Of a DNA stretch of 21,574 nt, positions 1 to 12,400 are shown in pieces. Source of the DNA: Mnemiopsis leidyi. Taxonomy: Eukaryota; Ctenophora; Tentaculata; Lobata; Bolinopsidae. A program made the translations under genes and the position numbers. The stretch is from the NCBI GenBank assembly GCA_000226015.1, contig JH152748.1, positions 250,991 to 272,564 of the forward strand, in the 5' to 3' direction. Position 1 is the stretch's first letter. Every line of letters starts with the position of its first letter. The notes under the pieces were generated by a model that was not told where the DNA came from, did not search any database, and saw only the letters and a list, made by a program, of their open reading frames with translations.

Positions 1-282
1 TACACGACAGACGAAATAAGATATCGCTGAATCATGCAAATAGTTTGGAATCAAGAAAGAAGATCACTTAGAAATCCTTTAAATCAGAAAAAGATTAGCA
101 GAACAAGCTGTAAGAAGAATCACAATCGTCTTCAATACAGATGTTATCGAGAAAGATCAGGATAAAGATTGAGACAACTCATTAAAAACGAGTCCACTTA
201 ATCTTCAATTTCCATTAATCTACACTCTCTAGTAACATCAGCATTATAAGAGATTACTGAAATCCCGGCTGATATTTCCTAC
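1..282. other. Intron or 3' end of the receptor gene
   Basis: Either the last intron or the last coding bases (254-282) plus 3' UTR. I see no polyadenylation hexamer on the minus strand and no convincing domain. An acceptor-like GATTCAG lies on the minus strand close to the left edge, but too little follows to judge. Confidence 0.4.
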
Positions 283-444
283 CTTTAGGCGCGGAAGGAG
301 GAGGTATTTTCTGCATCTTGGGTCCTCTATCTGCACGTGCGCGGTAGCAAGTGAGGACGATGATTGCTATGACGATGAGGATGATAACACCGACAATGGC
401 AATTATCAAGTAGAACCACCACATGCTGTACCAAGCAACTTGAA
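283..444 (-). CDS. Receptor exon 27: transmembrane helix and tail start
   Basis: Phase 1 in. After W-Y-S-M-W-W-F-Y comes about 24 hydrophobic residues (L-I-I-A-I-V-G-V ... V-L-T-C-Y), then a basic stop-transfer R-A-R-A-D-R-G and K-I-P-P-P-S-A-P. A donor-like GTAGGA follows K (282). If unspliced, the frame closes after nine further residues at 254-256. No AATAAA is visible downstream, which favours another exon outside the window. Confidence 0.85.
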
Positions 445-3400
445 CTGGAAAGTTAGGGAAATTTAGCAACTCAGGAAAATTAGCAACTCATGAAAATTTG
501 CAACTTCAATTGGTTATCTGGGGAACTTTTAAGAAGAATATTTTAGAATCAGATATTATTAAAAATGTAAGTGTCAAATTCGAGATGGCAGGTACAGGTC
601 AATCTGAAAATGAGTTTGCTCACTAGTTTTACCGCTAGATAAACACTAAAAATGAGTGTGCTCAATAGTTTTACCGCTAGATAAATACTAAAAATGAATT
701 AGCTCTCTAGTTGTACCACTAGATAAACTTAAAAATGAGTTTGCTGACTATTTTTACCGCTAGATAAACATAAAACATGAGTTAGCACACTAGTTTTACC
801 GCTAGATAAAAACTGAGAATGAGTTTGCTCACTAGTTGTACCGCTGGATAAAACCTAAAAAATGAGTTAGCTCACTAGTTTTACCGCTAGATAAACATGA
901 AAAATGAGTTTGCTCACTAGTTTTACCGCTGGATAAACACTAAAAATGAGTTTACTCACTAGTTTTGCCGCTAGATAAACACTGAAAAATGAGTTTACTC
1001 ACTAGTTTTACCGCTAGATAAACACTAAAAATGAGTTTACTCACTAGCTTTACCGCCAGATAAACACTAAAAATGAGTTTACTCACTAGTTTTGCCGCTA
1101 GATAAACACTGGAACGGCTCCCCTTCACCGGCCGAATTACTGGCAGTAATCTCCACTTCGTAATCGACAGAGGCGTCATCAAGTGGTACCGCCATCTGAT
1201 AAGAGCAGTTAGAATACTATTAGTAAATAAGTCCTTAATTAGTTAATCAGCTCATGGGACCAATACGAGAGTACTAGAAAATTCTAGAAAACCCCGGCTA
1301 GAACTCACGGAGGTGGACTGAGGATCAGTAACGTTAACCACAGTTTTAGGATCATTCACCGCCCCTCTCCTCCTGTAGTAGATCGTGTAGTGGAGGATCT
1401 TGCCGTGGGGATTCTCCGGCTGGTTCCAGGACACCACTATCCGAGTTGAGGCTTCTCTGTCGGCTATACACTCCGCTGGCGGACTCGGTTCTGGGCAGGA
1501 AGGTAAGGTGTGAGTGGGCAGGAAAGTAGGTCGTAAATGGGCGGGAAAGTAAGGTGTGAGCGGGCGGGAAAGTAAGGTGTGAATGGGCGGGAAAGTCAGT
1601 TGTGAGTGGGCGGGAAAGTAAGGTGTGAGTGGGCGGGAAAGTAAGGTGTGAGTGGGCGGGAAAGTAAGTGGGCGATAAGTAAGTTGTGAGTGGGCGGGAA
1701 AGTAAGGTGTGAGTGGGGCGGTAAAGTAAGTTGTGAGTGGGCGGGAAAGTAAGGTGTGAGTGGGCGGGAAAGTAAGGTGTGAGCGGGCGGTAAAGTAAGG
1801 TGTGAATGGGCGGGAAAGTAAGGTGTGAATGGGCGGTAAAGTAAGGTGTGAATGGGCGGCAAAGTAAGGTGTGAATGGGCGGTAAAGTAGGGTGTGAATG
1901 GGCGGGAAAGTAAGTTGTGAGTGGGCGGGAAAGTTTAACACTATGTACTTAAGGTGCACACATACCGACAGTGTCTCAACACCAATGATAAAAAGGTAAA
2001 AAAACATATGAAATTTGTAAACTTACCTTGATTTTGAGTAAGGACAGCCTTCACGGTTGACAAAACTAGATTTCAACATTTGCAAATTTACCTTGGTTTT
2101 GAGTAAGAACAGTCTTTACGGTTGACACAACAATTTTCTCGTTCCCATCAATAGACTGAACTTGTACGGAGTAGAGGGAGCCCCCGTCCAGGTCATCTAG
2201 AGTTGTTTCCAACATGGTAAACTCGTCTATCACCTTGAACCTGGAGAAATGGACAGTCAGCATGAAAATACACGGGTCGTTAGCAATCAGCGTGAGAATC
2301 TCGAAAACATGAAGTAGACTTGTTATTATTAGGTCTATTTTGTAAGCGAAAAACAAATTACCGCTTCAAAACGATACAATCGATATCGGAAGATAATAAA
2401 AGATAAAAAACGTGTTATACAAACTTTGGTAGTTCTTGCTTTTCTTCATTCCGATAAACTATCTTATAACCAGTTAGAGCGGTGTTCCTGTCGGCTGGCA
2501 TGGACCACGTGACTTTGATACTATCCGAACTGACGGAACTCAGGGTGAAACTTTCCACCAGGTTAACTTGCTTGTCTTTTGTCTTTTCTGTTCCGATAAC
2601 CACACTCGCAATAGAGGGAGGACCTACCCCGACCACGTTGACAGCCATCACTTTGAAACTGAAATAGATTTATTACTTTTTATTGAGGACAAATCGGGAA
2701 ACTTAAATGCAGGATAAGACCAGTTTGGTTGAACCAATAGTTAACGATAAATAAGCTTGCTTAGTGGTTTAGGGTATTTTATGTTAAGGATGTCTCATTT
2801 TTACCATAAACTATTGAAAAACAATTTTCTAGTTGACGTGATCAAAAAATAAACAAATTAACAAACTTGTATTCCTGGTTTTCTTGGAGGAAGTAGACAG
2901 TTGTATAGACTTCGTTGGGGTTGAGTCCTGTCAAGAATGGTCGGAAGATGCCATTCCCTTTGCTTTCGATTTGAATCTGAAACGTGGAATATTTTAAGAT
3001 ATCTGATTTATTAGGTTATGTAATTATAGGTAATGTAAATTTTATGATTATGTTAACCGAACTGATTCAACATTTCAAAAACCTCGTAAGAAGTAAGCGG
3101 AGTGTTTCCAGGAATGGAAGGTTCCGTCCAGGACAAGACAACGGCTCCGACACCGGCCCACTTGCTGCGGGGCTGTCCGGGTGCAGCTGGGTAGTCTGAA
3201 AGAATGTGTTTTACCGATCTTGTCTTTGAATTCAGTTTGCAAAAGGGAAGTGTTTAATCTGAAAATTTTGAACATCTTAGTCGACCTTTTTAGCATCTGC
3301 CACGGCCCAGGATAAAGATATTACAGAGATTGGCGTTGGGGTTGTTACCCCCCCCCCTTACTGTTCCAAGAAATATACGATGATAACTCACTCATCAACT

Positions 3401-6400
3401 GCAGAGATGTGTCTCGCTGTACGTGACCCTGAGAGTTAGACGCGACACATTGGTAAGGTCCGCCGTCGCTCGCTATCGCGTTCTCTATTACCAGGTTGGC
3501 GGTGGCGTAGAAAATCTTCTCGGTCTCATCCTTCTGGGTCTAAACGGTGAAAGTTTTTAGTTTAAAGGTTAAAGTTTTAGTCTAACGGTCAAAGTTGTTA
3601 GTCTGGTATATGCGATTTGACAATTGACGTTGTTGGAAGTGTTTTCAATTTTAGTTGTCGTCGATTTTGGTTGTTAGTTGCTAATATCTGATTTCTACAG
3701 CAGTGGCTAGGTTGTATCATGATCTGGAGGTATTGACTTGAAACAAAGATCTAGTAATTCTTATCACTTACAACCAAAGGACCAGTGTCAATCACATTCC
3801 CACTCTTGAACCACGATACCATGATTTGATCCAGGGTGTTGTCCCCCCTAGCAGAACATTCCAGCTCTATTCTGTCACCTGAGGAGAGAATAATGGTGTA
3901 ACGGTATTATTGACTATTAAGGTCGTGGCAAACACCCTCAGAAAAGACAGAAAAGTCATAAGAGACACTAAACCAAAATTTTTTGAACCTCGTCCAATTT
4001 TGGCCTTGGTTTAAAAAAGAAGGTTACCACCCCTTCAGTATGACAATATGAAGTGTGGTATACGACACAGCCCCCGACCCCCCGATTCAGAAAACCACGT
4101 GTCTTTTCTGACTGGAGGCACGCTTTGCGACTGATATCAGTTATAACGGTATTATAAACAGTTAAACCGGTTACTTATGATAATGATCATATCGACAAAA
4201 GTTGATTCAAAAAGTTTGACATGACTCTAGAGTGGACAACTATCTACAATCATCACATTATGAAATCTCTTTAATAAATTCAGGAAAAATAAACTAACCG
4301 TTAAGGAACAAGACAGTGGGTTGAGGAAAGGAGTAGATGGTGGTTGGGACAATGACAGTGATGACTGCAGTACGTGGGGTTCCTTGTCCTTGATCACTGC
4401 TGACAGTACAGGAGAACGTCCCACCGTCAGAGGGTACTACTTGTCTCAACTGTTTTGGGAAGGAATGTCAGTAAGATCAGGGGGCACTACTTGTCTCAAC
4501 TGTTTTGGGAGGGAATGTCAGTAAGATCAGAGGGTACTACTTGTCTCAACTGTTTTGGGAGGGAATGTCAGTAAGATCAGAGGGCTCTACTTGTCTCAAC
4601 TGTTTTGGGAGGGAATGTCAGTAAGATCAGAGGGTACTACTTGTCTCAACTGTTTTGGGAGGGAATGTCAGTAAGATCAGAGGGCACTACTACTTGAAAG
4701 GCTGAAGAAGAATCCCAGACATTGGTAAGTTTGTAATAGGGGCACCGTATGAGAGTTGCAATTCCACTCCCGCCGTGATAAGTTAAACAAATCTACAAGA
4801 AATTGTCCGAGCAGAGATCTCAAGTTGTTACCTCTATAGAGCTTCCTCTGTCGATATATCTGGAATTGTCAAAGTTGATGATTTCACCGTCCTTTCTCCA
4901 CGTCCAGACAGCCGAGGGACAGGCGTTAACAGTACAAGATATACTTGTACTGGACAAGAACTCCACTGACGCGTCCTTCGGCCTGTCCATCACCTAAAAG
5001 GAAAGGTTATAGGTATTAAAATGATCATAGATGATGAATCATGAAAAGTGTAGGTTCTTGTAATGTTGTTAAGTGAAATAGTTTCTAAGTAGCTGAATTA
5101 CAAATTATGAATAGGCTACGCTCACTTCTTGCTTTTATATTTGGCTATTACATGGTAGAAAAGATTATTAGTTAGTTATTAAAGAAAATAACTTAAACAA
5201 GTAGAAATGTAACAAACCTCACACACAGCCACCACCATCAGATTTACTTCTGCACTCCGCGTGTTGAGTAGGTTACTAGCTTCACATTTGTACGTCCCTA
5301 CATCGCTAGTCTGGGGGGTTGTTAACAACGTGAGTGGTTTATCAGGTGGTACATGTTACCATGGCAACCAGGGTGTAACCATGGTTACCTGGGTGGGAGC
5401 TGTAACCATGGTTACCAGGGTGGGAGCTGTAACCATGGTTACCAGGGTGGGAGCTGTAACCATGGTTACCAGGGTGGGAGTTGTAACCATGGTTACCAGG
5501 GTGGGAGCTGTAACCATGGTTACCAGGTTGGGAGCTGTAACCATTGGTTATCATGGTGGGATCTGTAACCATAGTTACAAAGGCTAGATAGTATCTTTTC
5601 TCAAAAAATATGTATATTTATTGCATGAAGAGAAAAGATACTTCAGTAAAAATAAACATTCTTAACATGATGAACACTACTAACTTTGCAAATAAAATTG
5701 CTAACATTATCATACCTTCCTAACATTTCGGACCACCAGTACAGAAACATGATCAGTAACTGTATCTATCAGGTATTTAGCGTTGTTATTCAAGGTCTGT
5801 CCGTTGCGACTCCAGGTGATAGTCGGAGCTGGGTTAGCTGTCACTGAGCATGTTAGCCTGATGAGAAGGTTTAGTTTAGTTTGGGGTTGAAACTTTTTAT
5901 CAAACTTTTTATTAAACTTTTATAAAACTTTTTACCAAACTTAATATCAAAACAATCTGTAACTTGAAACAGTAGGGTCAGAGTTTATTGTATCTCATTG
6001 TTATCGTAAAGCTAGAAATTCAACACGCTTATTATAATAAAGAACTTTATGATCAAAGAGAAATTAATCTGATAAGGAAAAATCGTGATATGAATCTGAC
6101 TTAATAAAAAAAGAGTGCTTTGAAAGTCAATCACGAGACTACTACTTAAGAGTTCAATGATCAATTATTGGTTTGAGAAAATAATTAAATTCTAAGTGCT
6201 AAGGCCGCTGTTCGAGCTGAACACATTCTTAGCAACTGAGCAGTGACCGCGATATCAAATATAAAAGTATTTTACTCCCGACCCGACATTAGACTGCCAC
6301 AGCACAGCAGGCTTAGAGAACGAGTAATTGATAAGAACAAGGCCAAATACTGTTCTTGTATTCAAGCCCGAACCAAATATTAGTTACAGTTTAAGATGTT

Positions 6401-9400
6401 GAAACTTTTGAAAAATGTCTATCCGGAGATAGCTTGTGAGTGGCTACTCTTTCCGTGTGTCAAACCATTCTCTGCTAAACGATTCTCCGATCATGCGCTC
6501 ACAGAAAGAAGTACACCCCAGAAGGAAACAAGATTTGAAAAAGCTTTAAATCTCGGAATTGAACACCATACTTACCGTTCTACCTTGTTGAAAATAGCTT
6601 ATTTGACCTGGGCCGTTTTAAATTGATGTAACAGCAAAATCATCACATAATTTTACTGTTTTGAGGAAATTGAAAGCCGAGGTTTTCTCAAGATTATTGT
6701 TTTCCGACCGATAGAGGGTCTGTAATGTGATTTCTAATTGCGATGATTGTTAACACCTCTAACATTTCTAACATCCCCTCACTTACCTAACATCCTGTCC
6801 TTCTCCAATACGAACTTCCGTTTCCATGGTAATACGGGGACTTGTTCTCACCTGAAGTTACAGAGGGATTTAGTTTTTTGAAATATTGCCAATCGACAAT
6901 TATAGCTTGATGGTTTAACAGTGCAAGAGTAAGTATGGTTCGGAAGCTAAATGTGAGGAACATTAACGAAATATTTATTATTCAGGGCCATGCTGTCTAA
7001 ACTAATCAAAACTAATTATACAGTTTGTATCAATTGTTTCAACATTGTAGCCAATTAAAAAGTTTGAGGATCTCTCAGCCAAAAGTAACGTTCTTCCGGC
7101 GTCCCACAGTGACAGAGTTTAGGAAATTTGATTAAATTTTCGTGGAGTCACGTGATGCTGTGAAAGCTTTCTGATTGGCTAGAAAATTGTTTGTGACTGT
7201 GTAAGATTTGTGTACAAAGGACGGTTACAGCAGGACACTTGAACTTTTCAATATAAAGTTACACAACACTGTCTCATCAACAAGATTTTATATAAAGGAG
7301 TAGGATTACGATGTACAGAAGATAAGTGAGACAAGATAAGTGAGACAAGATAAGTGAGACAAGATAAGTGAGACAAGATAAGTGAGGCAAGATAAGTTAG
7401 ACAAGATAAGTTAGACAAGATAATCGGATAAGATAAGTGAGACAAGATAAGTGAGACAAGATAAGTGAGACAAGATAAGTGAGACAAGATAAGTGAAACA
7501 AGTGACGTACCATGAGGAACATTGTATCCGAGTTAGTGATACCGTTCTCTCCAGCCTGACACGTGTAAGTGCCCTGATCTGCTGCTGTCAGTGATCGGAC
7601 TTGTAACATGTTCTGTTTTATAGAGATCCTAGCGGGGGTGGTTTCTTGTTAGTTACCACACTTCTTGTTAGTTACCACACTTCCTTCAAGAATCATTTGT
7701 GTTGTCAGAAAATTTATCTTTACTTCCTGCCAAAAACACTAGTCTCATCACAAACTATAGCTCAGAAAGGTATTTTTGGAGAAGTCACGAATTTTGACCA
7801 ATGAGAAGCTAGAAAAAAGTGCTTCCTCGCTTCTGATTGGTTCAAATTTGTGACCCCTGGTCCCCCGAAATACCTCTCTCTAAATTGACATTAAACTTTC
7901 TAGTTCTACGAACACAGCAGTTTGAACCTACTTTCCATCGTCGTCCCTAATGATGAGAGTTTCTCCTTGAAGCCACTTCCACTCCACACTTGAGATAACG
8001 TTCTCTACAATGCACGTTAAGTCTCTCGCCTCCCCTTCGTTGGCGGTGATGTTCTTCGTGAAGGCTTTTACTTGGGGACCCTCCCGAACTGTAACGGTAA
8101 GTGTTAAAGTAAACGTCAGTTTTTTTGGGAGGAGTCGGAAATTTTCTCTGTCACGTGACAGCATTTCTCAAAATTTATTGGTCGTATCTGGTTTCTCATT
8201 GGTCAATTGCTGTCACATGATGAAAAAATTTCCGACTCATCCCCAAGGATTCTGACATTCATTATGATACCATCTGAAATAAACTTCTAGTTAAGTTAAC
8301 AGCAAACATTGGAGTCCCTTTATATCTATCACTTGCTAGTGAGAGTTTCTACAAAAGCGAAGAATTTCGTTCTCACTTGTAAGAGTTGCTACCGCTGTAT
8401 CAGTTGGATAAAGATTGTCTGGCGAGGAGATAATACAACCGACTCTTCCGTTCTTTTCGGCGCTGGTGACTTCTGGGATCCTGTAGGTGGCCTGATTCAC
8501 CAGCCTGTTCGAGAACTTGTGCTGAAATGTTGAGTTTTTTAGCATTACCGGTAAAAATAGTAAATTTTTAAAGATCTGATGAAAAAATTAATTAAACTTC
8601 CTATTTTCTGAACGAAAAGCCAGATACAGAAGGCATCGTATTGGTGAGGTATTTTTATGGTATTCATCGATATCAAATTGAACTATATAATTAAAATATT
8701 ACATAATATATAGGTAAACTAAATTTCAATTCAAAACTAAAATAAGGATCTCACTCACAGATACAGGAGGTGTTGCACCGTTAAACTCCCACCTCAGACT
8801 AGTGGGACCCGGATCACCTTTACCCTGACAGTTGAAAGTAGCTGCCGCGCCCAGGTACACGTCCACGTCAGCTGGTCTGATGACGAAGGAGAGTCTCTCC
8901 TGGACTCGTATCATCCCCGTAGAAACTGCGCTTCCTGAGGTGGGGTTTGTTAGTGGGGTGTGTTGGTGGGGTGTGTTAGGGGTGTGTTGGTGGGGTGTGT
9001 CGGTTGAGTATGTTGGGTGAGGCTGGGCCGAATAAGGTTGGTTCTTTCTAGAAAATAAGAGAAAGAGAATAAGCCGTACTTTGACAAAAATCAAACACAA
9101 AAGGAACAAAAAGTTATCACCATACCTATATCATTGTAAGCTTCACACTGATAAACACCCTTGTCGAGAGAATTTATGTTGTTTAAGGTCAAATTACCCC
9201 CGCTAACATAAGTGTTCAAATCGTCCGATTTCAGCTCGACCGCGTTTTTGTACCACCGGAACTTGGGGGAGGGGGTCGCCGTGGCATCACAGGACAAATC
9301 CAGTGTGGAAGCTGTGGAGGTTTTGTTACTTTAAATTTGATAATTATTATTGATGTACCTACATGGTATTAAAGTTAAACTATGACTAGTTGTTTTAGCT

Positions 9401-12400
9401 TTCGGCGTATAATATGCCTCTACTCGCTGCTGCAGGAGGACATGGATACAAACATCACGTATCAGACCCTAACTCCAACTTACTAGAAGATTTCTTGACA
9501 GGAGCAGTGGGTAAGGCTGTAGTGAGGACTGGTTTAGTGTAAATGTTGATGGTGGCTTGTGACATGGCTTGTTTGGTTCCGTCACTGGCTTCACAACGGT
9601 AGGTAGCACTGACGTCACCACTACTTCTGGGAACTGGGGGGAGTTGGGGAGATTAACTTACTGAACGTTACAGGACCAGAATTTATTTTATCGCTATGGT
9701 TTTGATTGAAGTGCGAATAAAGAATTTTGTTGTAAACTTACTGGGAGAACATTTCGGGACCAGAATTCATTCTATCGCTATACTTTTACTTGAAGTGCGA
9801 ATAAAGAAGAAGTAAAATATAAAAGAAGTAAAATATAAATATAATAGTGTAAAACAATAGATTTTATATTATGAAATAAAAGATTTTGTAATATAAAATA
9901 AACGATTACATATATGGTATAAAAAATATGTTTTAGTCTGGAGTTACTGGTGATCTGAAGATAATTTCTCTGCTGGATGTCGTAGATGGGACCGCTGGAG
10001 GTGATCTGGACACTGTTCTTGAACCACCTGATGCTGGGTAAAGTGGGGTATCCATTCACAGCACACTCCACCCTGAACGTCCGCTTTACCTGTAACAGGA
10101 AGTGTATAGTCCTTATTTCTACTACATTAGTTTTTTGAGTTTTAATCTGTTTTAACACTACTATACAAATTAAATACATTTATTGAGATGGGTTTGTTCA
10201 TTGCAAGAGGAGCTTACTAACTTTACCCACCTCCTTGTACTGTATATTGTGATCAGCATGAGGTAACTCAAAGTTTTGTGTATCACTCGCTTCACTCGGA
10301 AATTATATAGAAGACTGGTGGTGCTAATAGTGCCGAGAAAGTACACATAATATGTGTTGTTGTATCAACCATAATGGCGTCACAACTACCACACAATGAA
10401 GTCCACAACGACCACAAAATGGCGTCACAACGATCACAAAATGGCGTCACATAAATCACACAATGACGTCACAACTACCACACAATGAAGTCCACAACGA
10501 CCACAAAATGGCGTCACAACGATCACAAAATGGCGTCACAACAACTACAAACCTGAGCATCGACTGCCCGGTCTACAGGTCCTAGAGCGATGTTTGGAGC
10601 GACGTAGGATGCAGCGTTACCTCTCACTATTAGACTAACTGCAGGCCCTGAAACAGATGTGCGTAAACTTTATTTTAGACAGTTGCTTTTAAGGACAATC
10701 GAACCAATCGGTTAAGGAGGACTTACATAAGTTTTGTTTCAGTTAAAACACATGATGTTAATAGAAAACAATTCATCAGAGCTAACTTTAGAAATATGAA
10801 TCTCGACTGTTGTAATAGCTTCCCAGTGCCGAGGAAGCTCAGTGATTATAGGCTATAGCAACATTCACAAAGCTTCAAACAACACGTACCTTCCTTCTCC
10901 TGCTGTCCCTCCATCAGACTATCGATAGAGATAGTACAGCGGTAGTCCGAACTGTAGTGCTCCATCGCGACCTGCATGATAACTAGATCCCCGAACTCCG
11001 AGATGTATATACTATCTGACTCCAGGATACTCACACCTTCCTTCCTCCAGCTGGCAGTGGGATTTGCAATTATGTGTTTGTGTTTGGACTTTTGTCGCAT
11101 AAAGTGCATGAATGTTAAACATGTTAAATACAAGTAGAATAGTTTTATCACAGTTTGGCTTTTTTTGATAACTTATCAAATACACAAGTTTGTCTAGCCC
11201 GAAGGATAAGCAGCAAAATCAGACTTACGAGAACTTGGGATACGCCCCAAAGTGTGTAGGAGGGTTACATCTTAGAACAGCATACTCGCCTACATTGGCG
11301 CTTACTTGTTGTGTACTACTTGATTGAAAGTTGTCCAGAACTGAGGCATAACGGGGTGATAATCTTACTCATGATAGGAATGATGGATAAATTGAGTTTA
11401 GAAATGGAACAAATTAGGAAAAACCAGCCATCAACACTTAAACTGGCCAAGGAGCGGGTAAAGTCATTAATTTGGTAACTTACATGATACTTTCAATCGA
11501 ACTTCTTCACTTTTACTGGCCTCTAAAGTTAGTTTAGACTCTCGAACAATGTAATAATAAACTCCTTCGTTCATTTTAGCCAGAGCGTTGAACTTCAGTG
11601 AGACGATATTGCCACCCGACTCATCTATGCTGAAAAATTGGAACTATTAACTCAAGTGTTAACACAAAAAAGGAGCTGTATTACTTCAACAGAGAAAAGT
11701 TAACCGGAAACATATAATTCATGTGTGAATGTCTAAACTAGTCCCCTGTTTAGTATATGACTGCAACGTACTTAATATTAGTAAACTGAGTTATCTCCTC
11801 TCCATCTTTGTACCACTTTCTCTCCTCCGGGAAAGGATCGCCCGAAACATCAAATGTTATGTTAGCTGCACGACCAGCTCCTTCGATTAGGAGACCGTCC
11901 GAGGGGTAGATTAGCTTTGCCAGGGGCCACGTGTTTGCTGAAATGAGAATATACAGTGTTATATTCAGGTCATTGCATTCTGTATAAGGATCAGAGTTGT
12001 ATTTGTTTATATTATAAACTATAATTATGATGTTCAGTCTATGATAGTGCAGTTCTTGAATATTATGTTGATCCGGGATGAGATACAACTTTATCTATAA
12101 GATTATTCTATTTAACTTCAAATTTATTCTTCGAGACTGTTTAGTAATTTCTTCTTGGTTTGGCTACGGGAGAATATTAACAGGGCGATCACAAGCCACA
12201 AGCACGAGAGTCCTTCACCGGTATTCTCCTGTTGCCACTTTCAAGAATTTTGAACAAAATTAATCAAAACGTTTTATATCTTTTCCCGTGATCAATTACT
12301 GTGACTGCTTATATATCAATAAATCATTTGCCTTTTTATGATTTGTCTTATTTAAAACAGCTACATGAAAATCCTGTGATAATAGAGCTGAAATTACAGT

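Noticed and set aside
1252-2007. 251-codon minus-strand open frame of repeating H-T-L-L-S-R-P-L-T-P-Y-F
   Set aside because: It is the 23-bp array read through all three frames, followed by exon 25. The period and lack of stops explain it; only 1309-1490 is supported as coding.
5261-5587. Plus- and minus-strand frames of repeating M-V-T-R-V-G-A or N-H-G-Y-S-S-H-P-G
   Set aside because: The 27-bp palindromic repeat is open in several frames on both strands, and it lies in an intron between two halves of Ig7.
6396-6626. 76-codon plus-strand frame in intron 14
   Set aside because: No recognisable motif, opposite strand to the host gene, and flanked by AT-rich DNA; probably chance.
7248-7487. 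Repetitive L-S-C-L-T-Y-L-V-S-L-I-L-S-H frame
   Set aside because: Product of the 14-bp array just inside intron 13; no start context or domain.
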